Program-made: the position numbers and the translations under genes
Shown: in pieces, positions 6,580 through 14,560 of the stretch
Layout of the letters: every line of letters starts with the position of its first letter
Position numbering within the stretch: position 1 is the first letter of the stretch
The notes under the pieces: model-generated
What the model saw: the letters and a program-made list of their open reading frames with translations, nothing else
Database searches by the model: none
What the model was told of the DNA's origin: nothing
From: an uncultured Bacteroidales bacterium
GTDB taxonomy: Bacteria; Bacteroidota; Bacteroidia; Bacteroidales; P3
DNA length: 50,976 nt
Assembly (NCBI GenBank): GCA_946406015.1
Contig: CAMJJD010000010.1
Location: forward strand, 1-50,976
Direction: 5' to 3'

Positions 6580-7074
6580 ATGACAGCGAAGGAATATAAC
6601 ACATCAGTACGCCTCTGGGCCGACGACGCCATGCGCTTTGCGGTGCGCTGCGGCGGCACCAAGGCCGACTCGGAGGATGCCGTACAGGATGCCCTTGCCA
6701 GCCTCTGGCAGCAACACGAGAGTGTTGCGCTGGAGCGAGGCAAGGGTTTCTTGTTGAGCACCACCTACCGGAGGCTGATGTCGATGTTCCGCCATCAGGC
6801 CGTGCAACGCGACCATGCCGCCGAGTTGGCTGCACAGGAGTCGCAAGCCCCCGACGAGGGGTTCGACCTGCGCGAGGCCATCGAGTGTGCGCTGTCGGTG
6901 CTGCCCGAGGTGCAGCGTGCCATACTGCAGCTGCGCGACGTGGAGGGCTACAGCTATGCCGAGATAGGGGAGACCCTCAGTCTGAACGCCGACCGTGTGC
7001 AGGTGTACCTCTTCCGTGCCCGTGTGGCCATGCGTAAACAATTAATCAAACTAGGCTATGGAATCAATCAATAA
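6580..7074 (+). CDS. RNA polymerase ECF-type sigma-70 factor
   Basis: A 164-residue ECF sigma factor. Region 2 lies at about residues 10-70 (MRFAVRCGGTKADSEDAVQDALASLW). Region 4 lies at about 105-158 (LPEVQRAILQLRDVEGYSYAEIGETLSLNADRVQVYLFRARVAMRKQL), with a helix-turn-helix. Its end overlaps the next gene by 17 nt, the usual arrangement of an ECF factor with its anti-sigma factor. Together with the GIN-domain outer-membrane protein downstream it forms a likely cell-surface signalling unit. Signal and regulon are unknown. Confidence 0.93.
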   Translation: MTAKEYNTSVRLWADDAMRFAVRCGGTKADSEDAVQDALASLWQQHESVALERGKGFLLSTTYRRLMSMFRHQAVQRDHAAELAAQESQAPDEGFDLREAIECALSVLPEVQRAILQLRDVEGYSYAEIGETLSLNADRVQVYLFRARVAMRKQLIKLGYGINQ

Positions 7075-7939
7075 TAATAACTATGAACTCTGGCTGGTGC
7101 GCTATGCCGACGGCGACCTGACGGCCGCCGAACGCGCGGCTGTGGAGCAGTGGCTCGAGGGTCATCCCGAGGCCGCCGAGGAGCTGAAACTCTACGGCGA
7201 GGCGCCGCGGCTGGAGCGTGACGAGAGCGTGCATTATGCTGCAGCCGTTCCGGGGCGTGTGCAGCCCTTGTGGCCTGCCGTTCTGCGCTGGAGCGCCGCG
7301 GCCGCCGTGGTGGCGCTGGTGGCGGTACCGCTGGGACTGTGGCTGACCAAACCTGCCGAAGAACCGTTGCAGGTGGCCGCAACCGAGATGCCGGGTTCTC
7401 TCGTAAAAGAATATGGTCCCACGGTGGTCGACACGGTGTCGCCGGTTCATGAGGTGATTGCCGTAAGGACGAGGCATGCCGTGTCCGCATCCGGCAGTGC
7501 GGTCTTCTCTGATGCCGACAATCAATCTGTGGACAACGACATTACCGATGAACTTTTTGTGGATGCGGCACGCTGCGTCCCTACGGAGGAACCGTTGCTG
7601 GCTGCTGCTGAGGTGTCATTGCCGGCAGCGGACACGGCACGCCGTGTCCCTACGGAAGAGCCTGTTGCAGTGGATATGGAGGAGCCGAGTCAGCAGCTTG
7701 TATATGTTGACAATCTCTTCACGGTCGACAGCGGCAACGTTGTCGAACAGCGCCTGCTGGCCGTCAATGAGACCATCAAAGAGCGTCTGCAGGGCACCTA
7801 CCTGGGCCGCCGTCTGGCACGCCGCATGCCCACGGGCGACGAGCTGCTGGACTACACCGACAACCTGCGTGAGCGCACGCCCGAGGGTGTCCGCATGATG
7901 GCCGATATGGTATTAGCCTATAACGAATCAAATAAATAA
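7058..7939 (+). CDS. anti-sigma factor-like single-pass membrane protein
   Basis: This 293-residue protein has a cytoplasmic N-terminal segment that begins like Bacteroidetes anti-sigma proteins (YELWLVRYADGDLTAAERAAVEQWLEGHPEAAEELKLY, residues 9-46). One membrane helix covers about residues 76-97, and the periplasmic part has low complexity. No zinc-binding HxxxCxxC is seen. Its overlap with the ECF gene supports an anti-sigma role. Oddity: ARCVPTEEP (171-179) and ARRVPTEEP (194-202) are encoded by copies of a 20-bp palindrome, and a degenerate third copy encodes residues 137-143, so the periplasmic linker seems to have grown by repeat insertion. Confidence 0.75.
   Translation: MESINNNNYELWLVRYADGDLTAAERAAVEQWLEGHPEAAEELKLYGEAPRLERDESVHYAAAVPGRVQPLWPAVLRWSAAAAVVALVAVPLGLWLTKPAEEPLQVAATEMPGSLVKEYGPTVVDTVSPVHEVIAVRTRHAVSASGSAVFSDADNQSVDNDITDELFVDAARCVPTEEPLLAAAEVSLPAADTARRVPTEEPVAVDMEEPSQQLVYVDNLFTVDSGNVVEQRLLAVNETIKERLQGTYLGRRLARRMPTGDELLDYTDNLRERTPEGVRMMADMVLAYNESNK
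7467..7486 (+). repeat. 20-bp palindrome, in-gene copy 1 (degenerate)
   Basis: GGACGAGGC and GCCGTGTCC face each other around AT, with two mismatches in the 9-bp arms. It lies within the anti-sigma-like gene. Confidence 0.5.
7561..7580 (+). repeat. 20-bp palindrome, in-gene copy 2
   Basis: GGATGCGGC and GCTGCGTCC face each other around AC; imperfect positions are G-T type. It is followed by CTACGGA, as is copy 3. Confidence 0.7.
7630..7649 (+). repeat. 20-bp palindrome, in-gene copy 3 (perfect arms)
   Basis: GGACACGGC and GCCGTGTCC pair perfectly around AC, followed by CTACGGA. Copies 2 and 3 are in the same reading frame and both encode AR(C/R)VPTEEP. Confidence 0.8.
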
Positions 7940-7991
7940 ATGTAGAGTGTAGAATGTATAATGTAGAATTTAAAAATAAAAGCATATCATT

Positions 7992-9347
7992 ATGAAACAC
8001 ACTGTTCTTTTGGCCCTTATGGCCACCACAGCGCTGCCCTTGAGCGCCAGCGCACAGTACACACAACCCGTTCCCGACCGTGTCCGTGAGATACGCCTCG
8101 AGGACTATGCCCAGCTCACTGTCAAGCAGGGCCCGGAGACCCGCCTGCAGGTGGATGGAGAAAACAAGCAGGTGGGCAAGATGAAGGGCAGCACCCTTGT
8201 GATCGACGAGGGTGACTTGGAGATGACGCTCTACCTCGCTCCTGGACGCCACATGAACTTCAACACGCAGGACTTCAGCCGTCTGAATTTCGACGGCGAT
8301 TTCGCCCCGCTCGACAGCCTGGTCATCCATGCCGAGGATTATTCCAAGTTCTCTTTCTCGGGCAAGGAGGGCGACACGCTCCGTGCACGTACGCTGAAGG
8401 TTCGTTGTGAGGACTTTTCCCGGTTCTCCGCGACTAATTGTGTCCAGTATGGCAGCGGCGACCAGAGTGCCTCCGACTACAGCAGCATCGACCATGCCGC
8501 CACCGACCTCAATCATCGCATGGCGGCGGGTGATACCCTGCATAACTCATACTCCAACAGTGACTTTGCCTATATCAACAGCGGCCGCTACACCATCGAC
8601 GGCGTGTTGCAGCACGAGCGCGAGGAGGTGGCCGACGATGCGGTGAAAGCTATGGCCCGTATCGGTAATTATGCAGGCGACTTTGCCCGCACAGCCAAGG
8701 ATGCCACGCAAAAGAAGACCTCCAAGCGTAATCGTCACCCCTGGAAGACCGATCTGGACCTGGCTTTCGGCTGGCACAACTGGGGAAGCGAGATGGGTGC
8801 CGGTTTCAGCGGCGTGGACGGTGCCGCGGCAGTGAACACCAACTTCCACAACATACAGCTGGCCATCAACATCCCCGTCATCAACGTGCGTGGCTTCGCC
8901 TTCAAGGCCGGTCTGGGCTTTGACTGGGACCGCTATAACTTCATCACTCCCGAGGTCTTCTTCGACGCCGCAGCCAACCCCATGACTTTCGCCGCCGGCA
9001 CTGCTGGCAGTGCCGTAGCCACTTCGCGTCTGAAGACGCGCCATGTGGTGGTGCCGTTGAAGTTCGAATTCGGCAACCGCAACAAGTGGCATTTTAGCCT
9101 TACCGCTCTGCCGGGCCTCAACTGGAGCGGCAACAACACTGGCCTGCGCCGCAAAGTGGAGGTGATGGGCGGTACCAACAAGGAGAAAGACTACTCGGTG
9201 AACCGTTATTTCAACCCCTATAGCTTCGACGTGCGCGCCGCTGTGCAGTACAAGACCATCGGCCTCTATGTTCAGACGGCTATGGTGCCGCTGCTCAAGG
9301 ACGGCTGTCAGGAGCTCTTCCCTGTCAAGTTCGGTATCATTCTGTAG
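7992..9347 (+). CDS. outer-membrane beta-barrel protein with N-terminal GIN-like domain
   Basis: A 451-residue protein with signal peptide MKHTVLLALMATTALPLSASA. Residues about 30-185 show the repetitive strand pattern of head GIN / DUF2807 adhesin-like domains (AQLTVKQGPETRLQVDGE, FSRLNFDGDFAPLDSLVIHAEDYSKFSF). A polar linker follows, then a C-terminal region from about residue 250 with barrel strands (DLDLAFGWHNWG, AFKAGLGFDWDRYNF, HVVVPLKFEFG, GLYVQTAMVPLLK), ending in VKFGIIL. It follows an ECF sigma / anti-sigma pair on the same strand and is a plausible target or sensor partner of that pair. The ligand is unknown. Confidence 0.75.
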   Translation: MKHTVLLALMATTALPLSASAQYTQPVPDRVREIRLEDYAQLTVKQGPETRLQVDGENKQVGKMKGSTLVIDEGDLEMTLYLAPGRHMNFNTQDFSRLNFDGDFAPLDSLVIHAEDYSKFSFSGKEGDTLRARTLKVRCEDFSRFSATNCVQYGSGDQSASDYSSIDHAATDLNHRMAAGDTLHNSYSNSDFAYINSGRYTIDGVLQHEREEVADDAVKAMARIGNYAGDFARTAKDATQKKTSKRNRHPWKTDLDLAFGWHNWGSEMGAGFSGVDGAAAVNTNFHNIQLAINIPVINVRGFAFKAGLGFDWDRYNFITPEVFFDAAANPMTFAAGTAGSAVATSRLKTRHVVVPLKFEFGNRNKWHFSLTALPGLNWSGNNTGLRRKVEVMGGTNKEKDYSVNRYFNPYSFDVRAAVQYKTIGLYVQTAMVPLLKDGCQELFPVKFGIIL

Positions 9348-9382
9348 GAATAGTACACAATAAATATTCTCAGGTTGCGTTT

Positions 9383-11398
9383 ATGGTAGCAATGAAAAAG
9401 CTACTTATAAGCGCAACTCTTTTTTTTACTGTCGGCTCACTCTGTGCGCAGACGGGCGATACCGTGCGTCGGGCTGTCCTGGAAGAAGTGACGATACAGT
9501 CGAAATCGGAAGGTGTGAAGCGTATGGCCGGAGCCGTCAACGGAAACGAGATAGGGCAGGACGAACTGTTCCGTGCCGCCTGCTGCAACCTTGGCGAGAG
9601 CTTCGTGGCCAATCCTGCCGTGGATGTGAACTACAACGACGCGGCGGTGGGCGCCCGCCAGATTCGCCTGCTGGGTCTCGGAGGGCAATATGTGCAGATG
9701 CTCTGCGAAGGTCTGCCGATGGCCGGAGCAGTGGCGCAGCCCTACCTGTTGGGACGTGTGCCCGGGGCGTGGATGCGCAGCATTCAAGTGAGCAAGGGCT
9801 CCGCCTCGGTGAAGAACGGCCCCCAGAGCATCACTGGCCAGATAGACGTGGAATACCTCAAACCCGACGAGGAACAGGGTCTGCTCGTCAACATCTATGG
9901 CGACAACCGTGCCAAGAGTGAGGGCAATCTGGTGGGCAATATTCATTTGAATAAATACTTGAGCACCGAAGTGCTGGGACATTATGAGAAGGACTGGATG
10001 CACCATGACATGAATGGCGACGGGTGGGTTGACATGCCCGCTGTGGAGCAGCTGCATGTGCAGAACCGCTGGAAGTACCGTCGCGGCCGCTATATCATGC
10101 ATGCTGGCATCGGATTTCTCGACGAGGAACGCATGGGCGGTGTGATGAGTCAGGTGATGGGAGACCGGCCGTGGGTCGACCTCTCTGCTGACGCACTGGA
10201 GGCCTATATGAAGCATGCCTACCTGCTGAATCGGGAGCACAATACCAACTTGGCATTCATGGGCACTGCCGGCACACAAGGACTCGAAGGGTGGATAGGC
10301 ACAGGCCCGCAGGGATGGAAGCACTACAGCGAAGGACAACAGCACTTCAGCAGCCAACTGATGCTGGAGCATGACTTCAGCGAGGCGCACCAGTTGTCGA
10401 CGGGTGTGAGCCTGAGCGGTGAGCAGGTGTGGGAATACTATAACCTGCTACCGGAGTACAACCTGATGGAGACCAAAGATATCACGCCGGGAGCTTACGT
10501 GCAGTACACCTACAAACCCTCCTACCGACTGACGGCCATGGGCGGTCTGAGGGTAGACCGTAGCTCGCGCTACGGCCGTACATATATCACCCCGAGACTC
10601 CACTTGAAGTGGATGGCCGCCGACTGGGTGACGCTGCGTGCATCGGCCGGCAAGGGCTACCGAGCCTCTCATGCGTTGGCGGAGAACCACTACCTGCTGG
10701 CCTCGGGCCGCACGCTGGTGATTGACCCGCTGGAGATGGAAGAGGCGTGGAACGGCGGTATGAGCGCCGCATTTTACATTCCTGTGGGTGGCCGCACGAT
10801 AACCCTCAATGCAGAGTATTATTACACCGACTTTCAGCACCAGACGGTGCTTGACTACGACAGCGACCCCACGGTGCTGCATATCACCAATCTCAGCGGA
10901 AAGTCGTTCTCGCACACCTTCCAGGTGGACGCTACCTATGCTTTCAGCGACGAGTGGGAGGTGATGGCTGCATTCCGCTACAACGACGTTCGCTGCACCT
11001 ACGGCGGCGTGCTGATGGAGAAGCCGCTGCAGAGCCGCTACAAGGGGCTGCTCACTGTGAGCTGGGAGCCCATGATGGCGCTTTGGCATGTTGACCTTAC
11101 ATTGCAGCTCAACGGTCCGGGGCGCCTGCCCCAAGCCTATTCCACTGCCGACGGGAGTCCTTCGTGGGATGAGACTTTCCCGGCCTACCCGCAGCTCAAC
11201 CTGCAACTTACGCGCGACTTCCGACACTTCAGCGTATATGTGGGTGGAGAGAACCTGACCAACTACCGTCAGCCGGTGCCGGTGGTGGAAGCATCCAATC
11301 CTGCGTCAACCCACTTCGACCCCACGATGGTGTGGGGGCCTGTGATGGGTGTTATGGGCTATGTTGGTGTCAGAATGAACTTCTGGAGAATACAATAA
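9383..11398 (+). CDS. TonB-dependent outer-membrane receptor
   Basis: This 671-residue protein has a signal peptide. A plug domain follows at about residues 25-155 (EEVTIQSKSEG, GARQIRLLGLGGQYVQMLCEGLPMAG, IQVSKGSASVKNGPQSITGQIDV), then a long beta-barrel ending VGVRMNFWRIQ. There is no N-terminal carboxypeptidase-like regulatory domain and no SusD partner, so it is not a SusC-type glycan importer. The next gene encodes a secreted HMA metal-binding protein 46 nt downstream, which suggests a metal or metal-complex substrate; this is inference from context. An ATG at 9392 (MKKLL...) is an alternative start. Confidence 0.92.
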   Translation: MVAMKKLLISATLFFTVGSLCAQTGDTVRRAVLEEVTIQSKSEGVKRMAGAVNGNEIGQDELFRAACCNLGESFVANPAVDVNYNDAAVGARQIRLLGLGGQYVQMLCEGLPMAGAVAQPYLLGRVPGAWMRSIQVSKGSASVKNGPQSITGQIDVEYLKPDEEQGLLVNIYGDNRAKSEGNLVGNIHLNKYLSTEVLGHYEKDWMHHDMNGDGWVDMPAVEQLHVQNRWKYRRGRYIMHAGIGFLDEERMGGVMSQVMGDRPWVDLSADALEAYMKHAYLLNREHNTNLAFMGTAGTQGLEGWIGTGPQGWKHYSEGQQHFSSQLMLEHDFSEAHQLSTGVSLSGEQVWEYYNLLPEYNLMETKDITPGAYVQYTYKPSYRLTAMGGLRVDRSSRYGRTYITPRLHLKWMAADWVTLRASAGKGYRASHALAENHYLLASGRTLVIDPLEMEEAWNGGMSAAFYIPVGGRTITLNAEYYYTDFQHQTVLDYDSDPTVLHITNLSGKSFSHTFQVDATYAFSDEWEVMAAFRYNDVRCTYGGVLMEKPLQSRYKGLLTVSWEPMMALWHVDLTLQLNGPGRLPQAYSTADGSPSWDETFPAYPQLNLQLTRDFRHFSVYVGGENLTNYRQPVPVVEASNPASTHFDPTMVWGPVMGVMGYVGVRMNFWRIQ

Positions 11399-11444
11399 TA
11401 AAGTTTACAGTTTAAAGTATAAATAAAACAGATTATTTGAAGAT

Positions 11445-11828
11445 ATGAAACAAGCACTGTTTTTGATTATGACGGCCTTGTTGATGGCTGTCGGAGGAAC
11501 CGCTGCAAAAGTCGAGCGCAATGCAAACTTGCTTGTATTGCCGAGATGTAGCAACGTGAACGTAGTTAAAGAACTGCGACAGGTTGTGTTGACACCCGAC
11601 CCCATCATGCACTGTCAAAGCTGTGAGGACAAAATCAAGGGTGAACTGCGCTTCGAAAAAGGTGTGGTGAAGATTGAGACCGACCGCGAGCGGCAGACGG
11701 TGACCATCACCTACGACCCCAAGAAGACCAACGTGGAGAAGCTGCAGGCTGCCATGAAGAAGATCGGGCGTGACACAAAAGTGGTGTCGGACAAGCCTGT
11801 GGTAAAGGATAAGAAGCAGAAGAGATGA
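11445..11828 (+). CDS. exported heavy-metal-associated (HMA) domain protein
   Basis: A 127-residue protein with a signal peptide (MKQALFLIMTALLMAVGGTAA). It has one HMA-type ferredoxin-like fold from about residue 48 to 113. The metal-binding loop is MHCQSCE, with Cys57 and Cys60, matching the MxCxxC motif of copper chaperones. The pattern KIETDRERQTVTITYDPKKTNVEKLQAAMKKIG is typical of HMA domains. The C-terminus is Lys-rich. It lies between a TonB-dependent receptor gene and an M14 peptidase gene, overlapping the latter by 4 nt, and could bind copper or zinc in the periplasm. Metal identity is not shown by the sequence. Confidence 0.88.
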   Translation: MKQALFLIMTALLMAVGGTAAKVERNANLLVLPRCSNVNVVKELRQVVLTPDPIMHCQSCEDKIKGELRFEKGVVKIETDRERQTVTITYDPKKTNVEKLQAAMKKIGRDTKVVSDKPVVKDKKQKR

Positions 11829-13090
11829 AAAAGGAACTGATGATGGTGCTGCTGCTGGCTGCAGCCGGCAGTATATGGGCGCAGAGCGGTCCCTTGAAGC
11901 TGCGTCCCGATGCTTTTGCGCCGAAGGAAAAGACCGTCGACGCCAAGGCGATAACGATGGCCTCCACAGTGGAGGAGATGGCCTCGTGGGACCGCTATCC
12001 GACTTATGAGACCTACGTGGCCATGATGCAGCAGTGGGCGCAAGAATATCCAGCCATCTGCACGCTCGACACCATTGGAACCTCAGTACAGGGACGCCTC
12101 ATTCTGGCAGTCCATATCGAAGGGAACCGGACGGCGGACCTCTGTCGCCCTCAGTTCTTCTATTCCTCGACGATCCATGGCGATGAGGTGACAGGCTACG
12201 TCATGATGCTACGCCTTATCGACACACTGCTCTCCAGCTATGGTATCAGTCAACGTTTGACGGATCTTGTCAATGAGACAGATATCTACATTAATCCACT
12301 CGCCAACCCCGATGGTACCTATCGCCAGGGAAACCACACTGTATCGGGGGCAGTGCGTTACAACGCTAACAATATAGACCTCAACCGTAACTTCCCCGAT
12401 CCTTTTGGCACCACCAAGGCGGCGTTGCAGCAGGAGAACGAGGCCATGATAGACTATTTCACGGCCCATAACTTCAAGCTTAGCGCCAATCTGCATGGCG
12501 GCAGCGAAGTAATGAACTATCCGTGGGACTGCTTCACCTCGCTACAGAACCCTCATCCCCAGGCTGAATGGTGGCAAGAGGTGTGCCATCGTTTTGTGGA
12601 TACCGCGCGTGTCTACGACAATAGTCATTTCCGTGATGTCTATCAGGCAGACAATGGTGTGATTGCCGGTGGCGACTGGTACGTTATCCATGGTGGACGG
12701 CAGGATTATGTCAACTACTATCACGGCTGTTTGGAGGTGACAATGGAAATCTCTACCCAGAAGACCCTTAATAGTGAGCGGTTGCCGGGGTACTGGCGTT
12801 TCCTTGCACCTTCGTTCATCAACTATATAGCCGAGATACACAACTTGCCCGAAGGTGTTGGTATTTCCGACCTCCGACCTCCGACCTCCGACCTCCAGAT
12901 CTATCCCAATCCAGCGACCGACCGCGTAACTGTTGTTGGGGCTGCGCCGGATGCCGTGGTTTCGGTCTATGACGTAGGAGGACGTCGCCTGAAAGAATCG
13001 GCAGGTCCTGTTGTCGATTTGGGTGACCTTCCGGCAGGTGTCTACACCCTTTGTACCGGAGGGCGCAGTGCCAAAATAATAAAAAAATAG
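11825..13090 (+). CDS. M14 zinc carboxypeptidase with T9SS type A sorting domain
   Basis: A 421-residue exported metallopeptidase. After a signal peptide (about residues 1-20) comes the M14 catalytic domain. Zinc ligands are His118 and Glu121 (STIHGDE) and His224 (SANLHGG), the substrate motif NRNF is at 187-190, and the catalytic Glu308 lies in LEVTMEIS. A linker at 344-357 leads to a type A sorting domain (IYPNPATDRV, VSVYDVGGRRLK, LPAGVYTL), which implies export through type IX secretion to the cell surface. The linker DNA carries four perfect CCGACCT heptamers. The start overlaps the HMA gene stop (ATGA), indicating coupling. Confidence 0.92.
   Translation: MKKELMMVLLLAAAGSIWAQSGPLKLRPDAFAPKEKTVDAKAITMASTVEEMASWDRYPTYETYVAMMQQWAQEYPAICTLDTIGTSVQGRLILAVHIEGNRTADLCRPQFFYSSTIHGDEVTGYVMMLRLIDTLLSSYGISQRLTDLVNETDIYINPLANPDGTYRQGNHTVSGAVRYNANNIDLNRNFPDPFGTTKAALQQENEAMIDYFTAHNFKLSANLHGGSEVMNYPWDCFTSLQNPHPQAEWWQEVCHRFVDTARVYDNSHFRDVYQADNGVIAGGDWYVIHGGRQDYVNYYHGCLEVTMEISTQKTLNSERLPGYWRFLAPSFINYIAEIHNLPEGVGISDLRPPTSDLQIYPNPATDRVTVVGAAPDAVVSVYDVGGRRLKESAGPVVDLGDLPAGVYTLCTGGRSAKIIKK
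12867..12894 (+). repeat. four perfect CCGACCT heptamers inside M14 peptidase gene
   Basis: Four tandem identical 7-nt units lie in the codons between the catalytic domain and the T9SS sorting domain. Because 7 is not a multiple of 3, changing by one or two units shifts the frame. The two other frames reach stops at 12927-12929 and 12970-12972, before the sorting domain is complete. Confidence 0.95.
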
Positions 13091-13149
13091 TTTGTCCGTA
13101 CAATAAAACCGAATAATCGACGTTCAATGTGCTAGAATAATAAAAACAC

Positions 13150-13596
13150 ATGACAATGAAAAAGAACATATGCCTTATCGCGACAGCAGTGGTCATTGCT
13201 GTTGCTTCGTTGTTCACCGTCTCTTGCAAGGACGAATTCCAGGTGGAGGAAAGCCAGATTTGCGGCACATGGTACTTCCCGCTCGACCTGGCCCCCGACA
13301 CCACCACGGGCTTCAACTGGGCCGGTGCCGAGATGGTGGTTATCCCCGACACCATTGTTGTCAATTCCGCCCCAGGTAAAATATTCCGCTGGACCCTCCG
13401 AGGCAACAATGTCACCGCCACCTGCAAGCCTCTTGCCAACGTCGATGAAAGCTGGGTGATTGCCTTCACTGTCTATGAAGCCACTCCCAACAAGTTGAAG
13501 ATTAGCGGTAAGTATCGCTATATCTATGGCGGCGACAACATGGAGCGTGGCGATATCAGCTGCACGCTCAGTAAGACCAACCCCAACGTGAAATAG
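13150..13596 (+). CDS. lipoprotein, possibly lipocalin-like
   Basis: This 148-residue protein has a lipoprotein signal (MKKNICLIATAVVIAVASLFTVSC). The mature part is predicted beta-rich and begins with SQICGTWYFPL, resembling the GxW start of lipocalin-like domains, then alternating strands (MVVIPDTIVVN, IFRWTLRGNNVTATC, WVIAFTVYEATPNKLKISGKY). No function is assigned. ATG at 13156 is an equally good start and gives the cleaner signal peptide. A strong bidirectional terminator follows. Confidence 0.75.
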   Translation: MTMKKNICLIATAVVIAVASLFTVSCKDEFQVEESQICGTWYFPLDLAPDTTTGFNWAGAEMVVIPDTIVVNSAPGKIFRWTLRGNNVTATCKPLANVDESWVIAFTVYEATPNKLKISGKYRYIYGGDNMERGDISCTLSKTNPNVK

Positions 13597-13627
13597 AGTT
13601 TACGAGACAATATTCTTCCGAAAGACA

Positions 13628-13662
13628 AAAGGCCGGTGTCCGCCAAGGGCACCGGCCTTTTT
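13628..13662. terminator. bidirectional intrinsic terminator
   Basis: An 11-bp perfect stem, AAAGGCCGGTG (13628-13638) with CACCGGCCTTT (13650-13660), carries an A run on one side and a T run on the other. It sits between convergent genes and can serve both. Confidence 0.92.
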
Positions 13663-13682
13663 CTGTTGTTTTCAAACGAGTG

Positions 13683-14066
13683 TTACATCCTTTTGGCTCT
13701 CTCGCGGTTGACAAAGCGGACCAAGGCAATGGTCTCGAAGACGAGACTGGCGGCATAGCCAACACTGAATGCGATGGTGAAGAGGCGGGCGTGGGAAGGA
13801 TGGGTGAAGAGGTAGGCTGCCAGTACGGCGAGGTGGATGAAGAGGACGCCGATGACCGAGCCTAGGAACATCTGGATGAATGTCTTGGGCGAACGATACA
13901 TGGCGCGGGTGACAAGCCAGTGCTGCAGGCCGCAGACGACGCCGAAGTAAAGCGCCAGTAAAGGCATGATGGGCAGATAATACTGCGGCATCGTCCACAT
14001 GACGACGAAACTGGCTAGCACCAGTACCAGCGTTACCACCAGCAGGGATATCAGGTAGCGTTTCAT
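13683..14066 (-). CDS. four-helix membrane protein, unknown function
   Basis: A 127-residue integral membrane protein with about four hydrophobic helices (LISLLVVTLVLVLASFVVMW, YYLPIMPLLALYFGVVCGLQ, FIQMFLGSVIGVLFIHLAVLAAYLF, LFTIAFSVGYAASLVFETIALV). The start chosen is the ATG at 14066, which overlaps the pyrI stop by 4 nt; a longer frame upstream merely reads through pyrI in another phase. It is the last gene of the pyrBI run. No family is recognised. Confidence 0.75.
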   Translation of the reverse strand: MKRYLISLLVVTLVLVLASFVVMWTMPQYYLPIMPLLALYFGVVCGLQHWLVTRAMYRSPKTFIQMFLGSVIGVLFIHLAVLAAYLFTHPSHARLFTIAFSVGYAASLVFETIALVRFVNRERAKRM

Positions 14067-14533
14067 TCGGCAAACTTCATGGTCTCCTTGGTGGTGAACT
14101 TCTCGCAGTAGTGGCAACGCAGTTTGAGGTTCTCCTTGTCTACGATGTCGAACTTGGTGGGGACGGCCTCTGCATTGGTGATGCACTTAGGGTTGGCGCA
14201 GCGCACAAAGTTCTCCACATGGTCGGGGATTTCCGCCTTGAACTTCTTGACCACCTTGTAGTCTTCGATGTCGATGATGGAGGCGAAAGGCGCCACGAGG
14301 GCTATCTTGCTGACCTCCTCGACGGAGAAGTGCTTGTTCTTTATCTTGACGATGCCCTTGCGTCCAAGTTTGCCGCTGGTGAGGTGGTTGCCGATGAGTA
14401 CTTCGTCTTTGTAACGCTCGAGTCCCAGGATGCGGATGACTTGATAGACGCTTTCGGTCGGAATATGGTCGATGACGGTGCCGTTCTCGATAGCGGAAAC
14501 CACCATTTCTTTCTTACTTTCCATGATATTCAT
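14063..14533 (-). CDS. pyrI: aspartate carbamoyltransferase regulatory subunit
   Basis: This 156-residue subunit has an N-terminal nucleotide-binding domain (VSAIENGTVIDHIPTESVYQVIRILGL) and a C-terminal zinc domain with ligands Cys112, Cys117, Cys140 and Cys143 (RCANPKC...RCHYC). It assembles with PyrB into the dodecameric aspartate carbamoyltransferase of pyrimidine synthesis and carries allosteric control by nucleotides. It lies 27 nt downstream of pyrB and overlaps the membrane protein gene after it. An alternative start is the ATG at 14524. Confidence 0.96.
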   Translation of the reverse strand: MNIMESKKEMVVSAIENGTVIDHIPTESVYQVIRILGLERYKDEVLIGNHLTSGKLGRKGIVKIKNKHFSVEEVSKIALVAPFASIIDIEDYKVVKKFKAEIPDHVENFVRCANPKCITNAEAVPTKFDIVDKENLKLRCHYCEKFTTKETMKFAE

Positions 14534-14560
14534 TTTTTTGAATGTTGAACGATAAGTGTG

